Positions 7,901 to 15,515 of a DNA stretch of 15,515 bases are shown here, piece after piece. Location: the NCBI GenBank assembly GCA_903854805.1, contig CAINXK010000251.1:1-15515 (forward strand), given 5' to 3'. Under the pieces are notes generated by a model. The model ran no database searches. It saw nothing but the letters and a program-made list of their open reading frames with translations, and was not told the DNA's origin. This stretch comes from an uncultured Anaerolineae bacterium (GTDB taxonomy: Bacteria; Chloroflexota; Anaerolineae; Anaerolineales; Villigracilaceae). A program made the translations under genes and the position numbers. How positions within the stretch are numbered: the stretch's first letter is position 1; every line of letters begins with the position of its first letter.

Positions 7901-8900
7901 AGACTTAATCTTTCGCATTCGTCGCGATGGTACCTTCCTGGATTACAAGGCGAGTTCACCTGAATTATTAGCTGTGCCAACCGATCATATTGTGGGATCT
8001 TCGATCAAAAACGCCCTGCCCGATCCGCTATTTAAAGAAACCATGCGCCACATTGAGCAAGTCCTGCAAAGTAAAGAAACCGAAACGATGGAGTACACAC
8101 TGAAAATTGGTGATTCATCGCACGTCTTTGAAGCCCGGTTTAAAGATAGTGGTGCAGACGAAGTCACAGCCATCGTTCGCGAAATCAGTGACCGGGCCCG
8201 TCTGGAGCAGATGAAATCCGATTTCATCAACCGGGCTACCCATGAGCTGCGCACACCGATTACAACCATGCTCTTGATGGTAAACCTGATTGATGGCGGA
8301 GTGACGGATGAAAATTATCAGGAATACTGGGAAATACTGAAAAGTGAGTTAAATCGAGAACGACTGCTCGTGGAAGATTTACTTATTGCAGGTCGCCTGG
8401 AAAGCCACCAGGCAAATTTTCATTTTCGCTCCGTTGACAGCGCTGACGTTCTAAAAAAAGCGATCCTGCAAGTAAAAACAATGGCCAAAGAAAAAGATGT
8501 CCTGCTATCGCTGCATCCATTCGATGAGCTGGATGAAACTACCTATATCATCAACGCAGACGAAAAAGCGATCACCCAGGTGTTCATCAATCTGCTGGGA
8601 AATGCCATCAAATTTACACCAGCGGGCGGCAAGGTTGATGTTTTCTTAAAAAGACAGATTGATGGTATCGATGTTTCAATTATTGACACGGGCATGGGTA
8701 TTCCCAGCGAAGATATACCCCTATTATTCAACCGTTTTTTTAGAGGCACCAATGCAATCCAGGAAGAAATCCAGGGAACGGGCATTGGTCTGTTTATTGT
8801 CGGCTCGATCCTTAATGAGCATGGAGGCAGGGTTAAAGTGCACAGCAATTTAGGGTCAGGCTCACAGTTCGATATTTGGCTGCCTTTTGATCATCGCTAA
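4905..8900 (+). CDS. Cytoplasmic multi-PAS/GAF sensor histidine kinase
   Basis: A 1331-residue kinase with no membrane helix or signal peptide. Domains in order, limits approximate: PAS1 22-135, PAS2 150-262, PAS3 276-388, GAF1 400-548, PAS4 560-670, PAS5 682-792, GAF2 815-985, PAS6 990-1098, HisKA 1101-1168, HATPase 1170-1330. The phosphoacceptor is His1113 in ATHELRTP. The ATP site has Asn1233 (GNAIKF), Asp1261 (DTGMG) and the G2 box at 1291-1296 (GTGIGL), so it should be active. There is no receiver domain and no response regulator beside it, so its partner is elsewhere. PAS1 resembles the heme PAS of FixL (His79, His93, Arg99). PAS5 has the GQNPRILKSG signature common in PAS sensors but lacks the cysteine of a LOV domain. 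The start ATG 4905 has a modest GAGAG eight bases upstream. The gene is convergent with the hybrid kinase gene to its right. Confidence 0.95.
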   Translation: MTIQATAMQDDEHTELNILDWSLRDMAGFLPDAIIILDATMRILYLNSAAEALFGYSQTDVIGLGLDIFIPQQYKHAHHDHVLDFPGEENNTHWMGENRIVYGQHRNGYLIPLEIPITRRKYQNQTFFICAPRNNHERLAYEQAINESEQRYRGVIDSQHTLVVRVDREGRFVFANQAYCTMFGKNLDELVGSSFTPLVHPDDLPLTLEAMKELEKPPYRAKVTQRAMTMSGWRWIAWEDSVIHDPSKNLYEIQAVGVDVTEHKRVEEELSNKIALLSGLFNSIPDIVFYKDAQGIYLGANQEFARLVGKSVNEIVNKSDYDLFSPETADFFRENDRIMMEQGKQRNNEEWIKYPDGEQVLLDTLKAPLYDSYGQTIGVLGISRDITARKKIEEIAIGERNLAIILAQKSTVAEALPLVLDLALHVSDMDCGGIYLVDRQSQDLVLMNQIGLSDDFAARANRFNAGSGQHKVVMEGNAIYQPYLQLPTSKNQVAINEGLHISAIIPVKFNDKVIACLNVASHTLDDLPGYRRNALENFAFQIGNMIARFETQTELVESQRELQSMFDSLQDYVFVLDGDDNIIQVNQAMLDSLGYSIEELIGTSILKLHPVEQYLQTTQVLHAVHVGLAETFPTDLRRKDGSYISVETKVVNGRWGSQDVLIGVSRDITERRITELRLRQLSQAVEQSPSSIVITDLSGNMEYVNPKFTQVTGYSIEEALGQNPRILKSGRTETETHQHMWKTLRAGLEWRGEFHNRKKNGELFWESAVIAGVTDNDNKITHYVAIKDDITGRKAAEELHSEQNRLLEYRHRFVETITSISTRFINMPSSEINPEISGVLKQIGELEQVDRSYVFLLDQDNTRMTNTHEWCAPGIESQINNMKNIPTSNFPWWMAKLEKLEEVHIPMVSQLPTEAQAERELLVMQSVQSVLAVPLVSHNTLIGFLGFDLVLNQRFWTPDSILLIKLVGDLLSNALMSIRMQNDLIQSETRKTALLSAVPDLIFRIRRDGTFLDYKASSPELLAVPTDHIVGSSIKNALPDPLFKETMRHIEQVLQSKETETMEYTLKIGDSSHVFEARFKDSGADEVTAIVREISDRARLEQMKSDFINRATHELRTPITTMLLMVNLIDGGVTDENYQEYWEILKSELNRERLLVEDLLIAGRLESHQANFHFRSVDSADVLKKAILQVKTMAKEKDVLLSLHPFDELDETTYIINADEKAITQVFINLLGNAIKFTPAGGKVDVFLKRQIDGIDVSIIDTGMGIPSEDIPLLFNRFFRGTNAIQEEIQGTGIGLFIVGSILNEHGGRVKVHSNLGSGSQFDIWLPFDHR

Positions 8901-9021
8901 CCGCAGGCTCTTTCAAGGAAACACTTTATCAGCCGGTTTAAAATTTCCGCCCTTCATCCGTATATAACGTCAGGCATGTTCACCTAAATTCCTATCGAAA
9001 ACAAGTATGCAAGCTTTTTTA

Positions 9022-9068
9022 GTGGTTATATTTGCACACGCGCAGCAGCAAAGCACAAATATCACCAC
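9022..9068 (-). other. Hairpin between the convergent kinase genes
   Basis: GTGGT-T-ATATTTG at 9022-9034 pairs with CAAATAT-C-ACCAC at 9056-9068, 12 of 13 positions, with a 21-base loop. It lies 46 bases beyond the stop of the minus-strand hybrid kinase. In that direction it is followed by a run of A, not U, so it is not a standard terminator. It may protect the 3' end of the mRNA. The rest of 8901-9113 contains only a weak, bulged stem right after the PAS kinase stop (about 8899-8938). Confidence 0.45.
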
Positions 9069-9113
9069 CGACGGGGACCCCAACCTGGCTTGACCCTTGC
9101 GCCATTATTCAGG

Positions 9114-12100
9114 TTAACTTAGTTTCGCTACTACCTGGCGGAATTCGTCAGCTCGCGCCAAAACATCGGCCATCTTCTCAGCGATGGTTTCCCAACTACT
9201 CGCCGAGCCTGCAACTTCAAGCGCTTCTAAAGCCCGCCGTAAAGGTTCGGCGGACAGATTCCCGGCGCTACCCTTTAATTTATGGGCCAGCAGCCTGGTT
9301 TGCTCAGAATCTCGTGCTTCCACAGCCTGGCTTATCTCGGACAGGTCTTTTTCCAGGCGCGCATCCATCTTACGCAGCAAACTCAGCGCCAAATCCTGAT
9401 CATCCATTACCCGTCGGTACAACTTTTCAAACTGAATGGTCGGAAGTAAATGATCCTCGGCCGTGGCTGAATTAGCCACATCCAGATGTCCATCTCTGTC
9501 AGATTCAGCGCCTTGAGCAGATAAAGCACTTGGCACCGGTAACTTTCCACTCTGAACAGCCGCGTCTGAAGTTGCCCAATAAGCAATCTTCTCGATCAAC
9601 TGAACTGCATCAAACGGCTTTGAAATATAATCATTCATGCCAGCTTGCAAGCAAGCTTCCTGATCTTTGCGCATCGCATTGGCTGTGATAGCGATAATCG
9701 GGACCTGATGGTTAAGTACCGGTGAAGCTGCATCCCGGATATAGCGGGTAGCTTGCAAACCATCCATGACAGGCATCTGCATATCCATCAGGATCAGATC
9801 AAAGGAAACACCTTCCAAAATTGTGACTGCTTCCTGACCATTGACAACTGCCTGTGCCGGGATGCCACTTTTTCTCAGGATTGTCATGGCAACATCCTGG
9901 TTGATCAAATTATCTTCCACCAACAGGACCCGAATATTGACTGTCTGATGGGATTGGTTGCGAAGAGTTTTAAACAATTGGGTCTTGCCCGTCGCTGGCA
10001 GACCAAGAGCCGGCTGATTAGGCACATCCGAGTTTAGCTTTTGCAAAAACAGGTTGAGTTGGCGAATTTGGACCGGCTTGGTCAGCAGTCCAGCTATACC
10101 CGCTTCGTCAAACGCCTGAGCGTCAATGGATTCTTTAGCTGAACCCATCAGAATCAGGCTGGGAGCTGGTTGAAAATTGGCTGCACGCAAGCTGAAAGCC
10201 AGGTCTATTCCACGCACCCCAGGGATTGTATCGTCGAGCAAAATCACCTGGAAGGGCTCATGGCTCTCGGATGCTGTTCGGATTACATCCATTGCCTGGC
10301 TCGGCTCAACCAAAGCCTGGGCTGAATAGCCATAATCTTCGAGACGAGCGGTAAGTATCCGACTGTAGGTGGCATTATCGTCAATTACCAGAACTTTTGT
10401 ATTTTGAGTTACAACATTCTTGGTAAATGGCGCAGGCAGCGGATTGGCTGGAAGTTCCAGGGGAACAGCAAACCAGAAATTCGATCCAACATTAAACTCA
10501 CTCTCAGCAGCAATATCCCCGTGCATTAAGTTTACCAATTTTTTAGAGATCGAAAGACCCAGGCCCGTCCCGCCATATTTTTTGGTAGTGGAAGCATCCA
10601 CCTGTGAAAAGGCCTGGAAAAGAGTATCAATCTTTTCTTGAGGAATCCCAATACCGGTATCCTTGATACTAAACTTGACCATGATTACATCGTTGTCCAT
10701 GTGTTCAAGCGCAACGGATAACAGCACTTCACCGTGATCGGTGAATTTGATGGCATTGCCAACCAGGTTAATGAGAACCTGGCGAATACGCTTGGAATCG
10801 CCATGGACCCGATCTGGAATTTCAGGTAGAACATCACAAATCCATTCCAAGCCTTTTTCATGGGCACGCAGCGCAAAGGTATCCCCAAGTTCCTGGATCA
10901 ACCCGGGCAGGTCAAAATCCTGGGTATTGATGTCCAGTTTACCCGCCTCAATTTTTGAAAAATCCAGAATATCATTGATCACGCTCAAGAGCGATTCGGC
11001 ACTGATCTGAATAATATTGGCGTATCGCCGCTGCTCGGCGGACAGTTCAGTATCCAGAATCAACCCGGTCATACCGACGACGCCATTAATCGGGGTACGG
11101 ATTTCATGACTCATATTGGCGAGGAATTCATCTTTAGCGCGCACAGCCTGAGCCAGGCTGGCATTTGCCGCCGATAATTCCGCGGTACGATCGGTAACAC
11201 GCTGCGCCAGGGAAGCACGTTCGTGCATGAGAGTCTCTTCAATCTGCTTACGCTCGTTGATCTCACTTCCCAATTCCAGGTTGATTTTTTCAAGCTGGGC
11301 GGTGCGACTTGCGACACGGTCTTCAAGCTGTTCGTTGAAGCGACGCAGTCTTTGCAGCAGGATGGTATTGTTCATACTGCTGGTTCCCAAGCGAGCTACC
11401 AGGGATAGGATGCGAACATCCGAATCGGTGAACTGGGTATCGTTGTTGGTTTCTTTTTCAACGCCCAATAACCCGATCAAATCCTCGCCCCAGATCATCG
11501 GGACCGCTGCAGCAGAGCGAACACCCTTCCCTGTAAACTTATCCGACCGGTGTTCCCATGTATCGTAATCTTTGACCAGGATCGGTTGACGCGTAAGCGC
11601 CACCTGGCCTGAAAGCCCCTCACCAATCGCCAGGCGGGTCCCTTTTTCCCAATCCAAGCCGATGCTATCTGCCAGTTCAAGATCGCCCTGGCTTTTATCA
11701 TAGAGATAGACAAAACCCGCGGTGGTCCCCAATAACGCCAGCGTATGTTTAAGGATGCTATGCAACAGTTCCGGAATGCTGGTCAGGTTGGCCAGATCAT
11801 GAGCGGTTTCATACAGGTTCTCAAAAACGTGCGCGCGCCTCTGGATTTCTTCAAGCAAGTTAGTTTTTGCAACTGCCAGAGAAATCTGGCGTGCAGCCTG
11901 TTCACCCGAGGCAATTTCTTCATCTGAAAAAGTACGCGCAGAATTGGAAATAATAAGGGCCATGCCAAGCTTCTGAGTGGCAGAGATAAGCGGCAGAGCC
12001 AGCAGCGAGCAGTTCTCAAGGCCGGATGATTGGCTACCCTGAATTAAGGCTGATTCAGAAGTATTTGCAATAAAGAATGGTTTATCGGCGGCAATCAATT

Positions 12101-13502
12101 CGGGCAGGAATGGACTGTTTTGAGCTCCAAGGGTTGATGAATAGATCTGTCCCTCCGGCCCAAAAATTGCCGGTCGATACCCTGGGCGGGCGGTCTGGAC
12201 AAGCACGATATAGCAACGGTCAACCAGGAATAATTCGCTTAGATGGGTGGTAAGGCTCATTAACATTCGGTCGAGGTTGGGGGTATCCAGAGCTACCAAT
12301 GTAATTTCGTTAAGGAGAGTCAGATAGCGCTGACGGGCACGGAGAGCTTCTTCAGCGCGCTGTTTTTCAACCTGGTTTTCGAGGAAATCATTGAACCAGG
12401 TAACAAGTTCGCCAATCTCATCGTCCCGATCATGCTTCAGGCGCGTTGAAAGATCGAGTTCACCATCTTGGTATTGTTTAAAAGTGCTGGTGATCTGACG
12501 GATCGGCGAAACAAGGCTGCGATTGTACATGATAGTCAGACCGGATATAACAACGAAAGCTACGCATAGCACCAGGATCGTGGTTGTGGCAATCGGGGTA
12601 GTCTGGGTAGTAAGATTCTTGACTGGGATAAAACTGGCAACCACCCAATTGCTATTTTCTGAATGGGTATAGGTAACAATCATCGAATTGCCATCAATAT
12701 CCGCGGTCAGTGTACCTTCAGCGCCTGCCAAACGGTTCATGAAGCTTGTATTGACCTTGCTGCCGATCAAAGAACGATCAGGATGGTAAATAATTCGGTT
12801 CTGCGTATCAATGACCATCAGATACGCGCCGTCACCGAGTTGTGTCCTATCCAGATGTTCATGCAGGTATTCGAGATCATAGTTAACAACCAGCAGGGCA
12901 ACCGCCTTGGACTCTCCGGTCTGGGCGTCGGTCTGGTTAAATACTTTCGCGGCAGTGATAGCCTTCTTGTGATTCGAATCAATGTTGATGTTGTCTTCGA
13001 CACCCGTCCAGATAATATTGCCGCCGGCTTTATCAGCTGCCGCAAAGATAGCATCTCTGGCCTGATTGTTGATGTTATCCGCCCGCAGAGTATCGCCGAC
13101 ATGGTAATGCCGGCCGTCTTCGGTATAGATATCAATGGATATCAATCCGTTGACATTAATATAGTTATTCAGGATGTAACCGATCTTGGCCTGAGTGGCC
13201 AGGTCGGCATACGTGTTGTTCGGCGCATCTTTGCCCGCGAGGACATTGTTGGTAATGTCTTCCACACCTGAAACGTTGGCGATCAGGCTTTCGACCTCTT
13301 GCAAGAGAACGTCCAGGTATGATCTCTGGTCACGTACCAGCTCAGTGGTGTAGCTATATACCTGGTCTTTAACAATAGAAAAAGACACAGTATAGGCAAA
13401 AACCCCCAGGACCAGCAAGGGAATAACACTGACACCGGCTAAATAAATAAGGAACTGACCGGTAATATTGAGACGAAACCTGGATTTATATTTTTTATCC
13501 AT
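9114..13502 (-). CDS. Membrane hybrid histidine kinase: Cache-HAMP-GAF-GAF-HisKA-HATPase-REC-REC-HPt
   Basis: A 1462-residue sensor holding a whole phosphorelay in one chain. Approximate layout: TM1 17-43, extracytoplasmic Cache domain 44-300, TM2 305-326, HAMP 327-380, GAF 395-550, GAF 565-715, coiled coil 715-790, HisKA 785-855, HATPase 895-1015, receiver 1 1030-1150, receiver 2 1180-1300, HPt 1360-1455. Phosphate would pass from His799 (MSHEIRTP) to Asp1090 or Asp1240 and then to His1407 (AHKLKGSAG). Asn916 marks the ATP site. Both receivers keep their acidic pair, acceptor Asp and Lys. The coiled coil repeats the pattern RVxxRTAxL at 729-737 and 768-776, 39 residues apart. The start is ATG 13502, with an AGG a few bases upstream; the ribosome site is weak. 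It lies 97 bases after the binding lipoprotein gene on the same strand, which suggests the lipoprotein delivers ligand to the Cache domain. The final output protein is not in the chain. Confidence 0.95.
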   Translation of the reverse strand: MDKKYKSRFRLNITGQFLIYLAGVSVIPLLVLGVFAYTVSFSIVKDQVYSYTTELVRDQRSYLDVLLQEVESLIANVSGVEDITNNVLAGKDAPNNTYADLATQAKIGYILNNYINVNGLISIDIYTEDGRHYHVGDTLRADNINNQARDAIFAAADKAGGNIIWTGVEDNINIDSNHKKAITAAKVFNQTDAQTGESKAVALLVVNYDLEYLHEHLDRTQLGDGAYLMVIDTQNRIIYHPDRSLIGSKVNTSFMNRLAGAEGTLTADIDGNSMIVTYTHSENSNWVVASFIPVKNLTTQTTPIATTTILVLCVAFVVISGLTIMYNRSLVSPIRQITSTFKQYQDGELDLSTRLKHDRDDEIGELVTWFNDFLENQVEKQRAEEALRARQRYLTLLNEITLVALDTPNLDRMLMSLTTHLSELFLVDRCYIVLVQTARPGYRPAIFGPEGQIYSSTLGAQNSPFLPELIAADKPFFIANTSESALIQGSQSSGLENCSLLALPLISATQKLGMALIISNSARTFSDEEIASGEQAARQISLAVAKTNLLEEIQRRAHVFENLYETAHDLANLTSIPELLHSILKHTLALLGTTAGFVYLYDKSQGDLELADSIGLDWEKGTRLAIGEGLSGQVALTRQPILVKDYDTWEHRSDKFTGKGVRSAAAVPMIWGEDLIGLLGVEKETNNDTQFTDSDVRILSLVARLGTSSMNNTILLQRLRRFNEQLEDRVASRTAQLEKINLELGSEINERKQIEETLMHERASLAQRVTDRTAELSAANASLAQAVRAKDEFLANMSHEIRTPINGVVGMTGLILDTELSAEQRRYANIIQISAESLLSVINDILDFSKIEAGKLDINTQDFDLPGLIQELGDTFALRAHEKGLEWICDVLPEIPDRVHGDSKRIRQVLINLVGNAIKFTDHGEVLLSVALEHMDNDVIMVKFSIKDTGIGIPQEKIDTLFQAFSQVDASTTKKYGGTGLGLSISKKLVNLMHGDIAAESEFNVGSNFWFAVPLELPANPLPAPFTKNVVTQNTKVLVIDDNATYSRILTARLEDYGYSAQALVEPSQAMDVIRTASESHEPFQVILLDDTIPGVRGIDLAFSLRAANFQPAPSLILMGSAKESIDAQAFDEAGIAGLLTKPVQIRQLNLFLQKLNSDVPNQPALGLPATGKTQLFKTLRNQSHQTVNIRVLLVEDNLINQDVAMTILRKSGIPAQAVVNGQEAVTILEGVSFDLILMDMQMPVMDGLQATRYIRDAASPVLNHQVPIIAITANAMRKDQEACLQAGMNDYISKPFDAVQLIEKIAYWATSDAAVQSGKLPVPSALSAQGAESDRDGHLDVANSATAEDHLLPTIQFEKLYRRVMDDQDLALSLLRKMDARLEKDLSEISQAVEARDSEQTRLLAHKLKGSAGNLSAEPLRRALEALEVAGSASSWETIAEKMADVLARADEFRQVVAKLS

Positions 13503-13542
13503 CCGACCTATCTATATCAGGAAAATTTCTGTATATTTTTTT

Positions 13543-13581
13543 TTGCGGCAGGTGAGAAATTATTGATCTCGCCTGCCGCAA
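13543..13581 (-). promoter_or_regulatory. Intercistronic hairpin without U-tract
   Basis: The stem of 13543-13557 with 13567-13581 has 15 pairs including one G-U, and a nine-base loop. Read on the transcribed (minus) strand it is followed by a run of A, so it should not act as an intrinsic terminator. It sits 19 bases after the stop of the binding lipoprotein gene and 41 bases before the hybrid kinase start. A 3'-end stabiliser that leaves more lipoprotein than kinase mRNA is a reasonable inference. Confidence 0.7.
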
Positions 13582-13599
13582 GCAGAAAATAACTGGAAA

Positions 13600-14601
13600 T
13601 TACTTTACATTATCTTTTGTCATCAAAATTACATCCACAAAAGTCACCGGAGGTACAGTTTCTCCGTTAATTAATTTTATCGCGTTTACGACCCCCATAT
13701 ATCCTTGCAGAGCCGCCTGCTGGTCAATAGTGGAAATCATTTTGCCATCTTTGATGGCTTGCTGGGCTTCTTCCAGGTTATCATAACCCGCCACCAACAC
13801 GTTTGAGAGCTTTTTTTCTTCCAAATACTGGACGGCGCCCAACGCCATCATATCATTTGCACAAAAAATAGCGCCAATTTCCGAGTTGGCATCGAACAGG
13901 CGCGCAGTTACATCACGAGCCTCATCGATTTTCCAGTTGGCTGATTCGGATTTGAAAATAGTGATATTCGGGTTTTCCTGGAAAGCTCGCTTGGCTCCAG
14001 CCAAACGGTCCTGTGCATTGCGAGCTTCACGGATGCCCTCCAACAGGATAACATTGGTGGGGATCTTGATCATATCAGAGACGTATTTTGCAGACAGGTA
14101 AGCGCCCTTTTCATTATCGACACTGATAAAGGGAACGTTCACAAGCCCCAGCTTTTTAGAAAGCTCTGCTTCCAATTGATTATCAATATTTACGACCTTA
14201 ATTCCGGCATCCTGTGCTTTTTTAAGAGCCGGGATCAATTCTTTTGAATCGCCTGGAGCGATCACAATCGCATCCACTTTCTGCTTGACAAGCTCTCCAA
14301 CGATCTCAATTTGCTGTTGAATGGAGGTTTCCTGTGCAGCTGTTTTTACAATCAGCTGGATCCCAAATTCAGTTTCAGCCCGGCGAGCGCCTTTTTCCAT
14401 TTCCACAAAGAATGGATTGGTAAGCGTTTTCATAACCAGAGCAATTTTCAAGGTTTGTGCGGGATTGGTCGCTTCCGCAGAAACTGCCTGGGTAGATTCA
14501 ATAAAAGGCGCACCATTGTCTTGGGCTTGGGATGACCCGCAGGCAAATAGCGAGATGGTGATTATTGCAAAACAGGCAATTTGAATTACTTTTTTTAGCA
14601 T
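13600..14601 (-). CDS. Ribose-type substrate-binding lipoprotein (Peripla_BP_4)
   Basis: A 333-residue secreted protein. Residues 1-20 are a lipoprotein signal (basic start, hydrophobic core, lipobox Leu18-Phe-Ala-Cys21), then a Ser/Ala/Thr-rich linker (22-50) and a two-lobed sugar-binding fold (51-333) of the RbsB/LsrB family. Compared with E. coli RbsB, most ligand contacts are kept or conservatively changed: TNPFF (Asn62, Phe64, Phe65), Asp140, Arg199 in NAQDR, Trp223 for Phe, Asn249 in CAND, Asp274 in GYDN and Gln294. The arginine beside Asp140 is Asn141, so the ligand need not be ribose. No permease or ATPase gene is next to it. The following gene is a Cache-domain hybrid kinase, which suggests a sensory rather than transport role, as for LuxP. 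The start ATG 14601 has AGGAG five bases upstream. AI-2, a pentose or a hexose are all possible ligands. Confidence 0.93.
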   Translation of the reverse strand: MLKKVIQIACFAIITISLFACGSSQAQDNGAPFIESTQAVSAEATNPAQTLKIALVMKTLTNPFFVEMEKGARRAETEFGIQLIVKTAAQETSIQQQIEIVGELVKQKVDAIVIAPGDSKELIPALKKAQDAGIKVVNIDNQLEAELSKKLGLVNVPFISVDNEKGAYLSAKYVSDMIKIPTNVILLEGIREARNAQDRLAGAKRAFQENPNITIFKSESANWKIDEARDVTARLFDANSEIGAIFCANDMMALGAVQYLEEKKLSNVLVAGYDNLEEAQQAIKDGKMISTIDQQAALQGYMGVVNAIKLINGETVPPVTFVDVILMTKDNVK

Positions 14602-14606
14602 CTTAT

Positions 14607-14611
14607 CTCCT
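14607..14611 (-). promoter_or_regulatory. Ribosome binding site of the binding lipoprotein gene
   Basis: AGGAG on the reverse strand, five bases before ATG 14601-14599. It is the strongest Shine-Dalgarno site in the window and supports high translation of the lipoprotein relative to the kinase downstream. Confidence 0.8.
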
Positions 14612-14619
14612 GGACCATC

Positions 14620-14650
14620 ATTATATGGCTACGCTTAATATAATAGCCAT
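14620..14650 (-). promoter_or_regulatory. Candidate promoter with overlapping dyad, upstream of the lipoprotein gene
   Basis: The reverse strand has a perfect TATAAT at 14625-14620, placed to start transcription about 11 bases before the ATG, just ahead of the ribosome site. No TTGACA-like -35 is present at the right distance. Instead a perfect 7-bp inverted repeat, ATGGCTA at 14625-14631 and TAGCCAT at 14644-14650 with a 12-base spacer, covers the space from the -10 to the -35 position. This looks like an operator, perhaps for an activator. The rest of the 217-base gap (14651-14818) holds only A-tract-rich sequence and weak short stems, such as GCAGG/CCTGC at 14798-14815. Confidence 0.45.
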
Positions 14651-14818
14651 CAAAAATCCACTTGCCGAGCAAACCCTTTATTATTAGCACACGCAGCGGT
14701 CCGCGCAGCAAAAAACAGCATAGCAAAAAGCAAAACCGATCAAGCCCCTGGGTAAATACCGGGCTGGGATAGAACAGGTATACTGCATCTCGGATCGGCA
14801 GGTGTAAGTCCCTGCAGA

Positions 14819-15515
14819 TTAAACAATTGCCTTTTTATTTGAAAAGTTGTCCTTGATTTGTATGAACTGATCTTCGATCGCAAGGAAGGCTTTCACAACC
14901 ATCGGATCGAAATTCTTACTTTCGCCGCTTAGAATAATGCCACGCGCCACATCGTGTGACAGTGCTGATTTATACACGCGCTGAGTGGTGATGGCATCGT
15001 AAACATCCGCCAGGGCTACAATCCGGGCAGCCAGGGGGATCGCTTCACCCTTGAGCTTACGCGGGTAGCCTGTACCATCCCAACGTTCGTGGTGCGCCCA
15101 GGCAATATCCCTTGCGATACGCAAATACTCAGCACTGGGGTAAAACTTTAAACAGGCATCCAGAGTCTCGGCGCCCAGCTCGGTATGTCGTTTCATGACC
15201 TTCCACTCTTCATCGTTCAGACTGTCTGGCTTGAGCAGTACATAATCCGGAATACCCACCTTGCCGATATCATGCAGTGGGCTGGTCTGGTATAAAAGTT
15301 GTGAAAAATGCGGAGGAAGCTTCTTGCGAATTTCAGGATCATTGGAAATGTATTCGGCCAAAGCGCGGACATATGCGCGAATACGTTCCAGGTGATTTCC
15401 AGTATCGACATCTTTTGATTCGGCCAACCTGGCCAGGCTGAAAAGCATCATGGAAGCGGTCTCCAACTCCAATACCCGCTCGGCATTGCGAACACGCACC
15501 AGCAGTTCGGCTGGC
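14819..15515 (-). CDS. Response regulator with HD-GYP c-di-GMP phosphodiesterase domain, partial (N-terminus beyond right edge)
   Basis: The frame is open to the right edge, with 231 residues in view and stop TAA at 14821-14819. The first visible residues, PAELLVRVRNA, match the end of a receiver domain where it joins a helical linker, so the GTG at 15499 is internal and the real start lies outside the window. The rest is a canonical HD-GYP domain: TGNHLERIR, the HD metal pair at 15274-15269 (PLHDIGKVG), an HHERWDGTGYP segment with GYP at 15070-15062, and ALADVYDA. All visible signature residues are present, so it should hydrolyse c-di-GMP once its receiver is phosphorylated. It precedes the lipoprotein and hybrid kinase genes on the same strand with a 217-base gap. 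It is a plausible output for that sensor, although a separate promoter seems to drive the lipoprotein gene. Confidence 0.92.
   Translation of the reverse strand, partial: PAELLVRVRNAERVLELETASMMLFSLARLAESKDVDTGNHLERIRAYVRALAEYISNDPEIRKKLPPHFSQLLYQTSPLHDIGKVGIPDYVLLKPDSLNDEEWKVMKRHTELGAETLDACLKFYPSAEYLRIARDIAWAHHERWDGTGYPRKLKGEAIPLAARIVALADVYDAITTQRVYKSALSHDVARGIILSGESKNFDPMVVKAFLAIEDQFIQIKDNFSNKKAIV

Noticed and set aside
12663..13271. 202-codon plus-strand frame inside the hybrid kinase
   Set aside because: Antisense shadow of the Cache domain coding region; no ribosome site and no recognisable motif.
14651..14818. Possible riboswitch (c-di-GMP type) between the HD-GYP and lipoprotein genes
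   Set aside because: Read on the transcribed strand, it shows no GEMM-like core or strong terminator/anti-terminator pair, only weak 5-bp stems and A-tracts.

Overview
The window looks like chromosomal DNA from a Chloroflexota bacterium, most likely class Anaerolineae. This is inferred, without a database search, from three things: the style of the proteins (a DUF711 protein next to a SpoU methyltransferase, and very long PAS/GAF kinases), mid-range base composition, and the Ser/Ala/Thr-rich linker on a surface lipoprotein. No tRNA, rRNA, CRISPR array, insertion sequence or phage gene was seen.

Left part (1-1325, minus strand): a SpoU/TrmH-type RNA 2'-O-ribose methyltransferase is followed by a DUF711 protein that runs off the left edge. 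Their stop and start codons overlap, so they form a translationally coupled pair. A 422-base gap without a convincing gene separates them from a divergent gene. That gene (1748-4270, plus strand) has the build of a class A penicillin-binding protein: membrane anchor, GT51 domain, transpeptidase domain and C-terminal beta domain. The catalytic residues of both enzymatic domains are replaced, so it reads as an intact pseudoenzyme rather than a decayed gene. It ends in a perfect 22-bp terminator hairpin that begins inside its last codons.

Middle (4309-8900): a gene-poor stretch of about 600 bases with small repeats and hairpins leads into a 1331-residue cytoplasmic histidine kinase with six PAS and two GAF domains. 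Its first PAS domain carries the His and Arg residues, at the right spacing, of the FixL heme pocket. It is therefore a candidate gas or redox sensor. No partner response regulator lies beside it.

Right part (9114-15515, minus strand): three signalling genes point the same way. In transcription order they are a response regulator with an HD-GYP c-di-GMP phosphodiesterase domain (cut by the right edge), a ribose-type periplasmic-binding lipoprotein, and a 1462-residue membrane hybrid kinase (Cache, HAMP, two GAF, HisKA, HATPase, two receivers, HPt). No transporter permease or ATPase is present. The likely picture is a LuxP/LuxQ-like arrangement: the lipoprotein captures a sugar-like ligand, the Cache kinase reads it, and the phosphorelay ends at one or more regulators, possibly including the HD-GYP protein, linking an extracellular small molecule to c-di-GMP. 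A strong hairpin without a U-tract between the lipoprotein and kinase genes could set their expression ratio. A dyad sits over the lipoprotein promoter.
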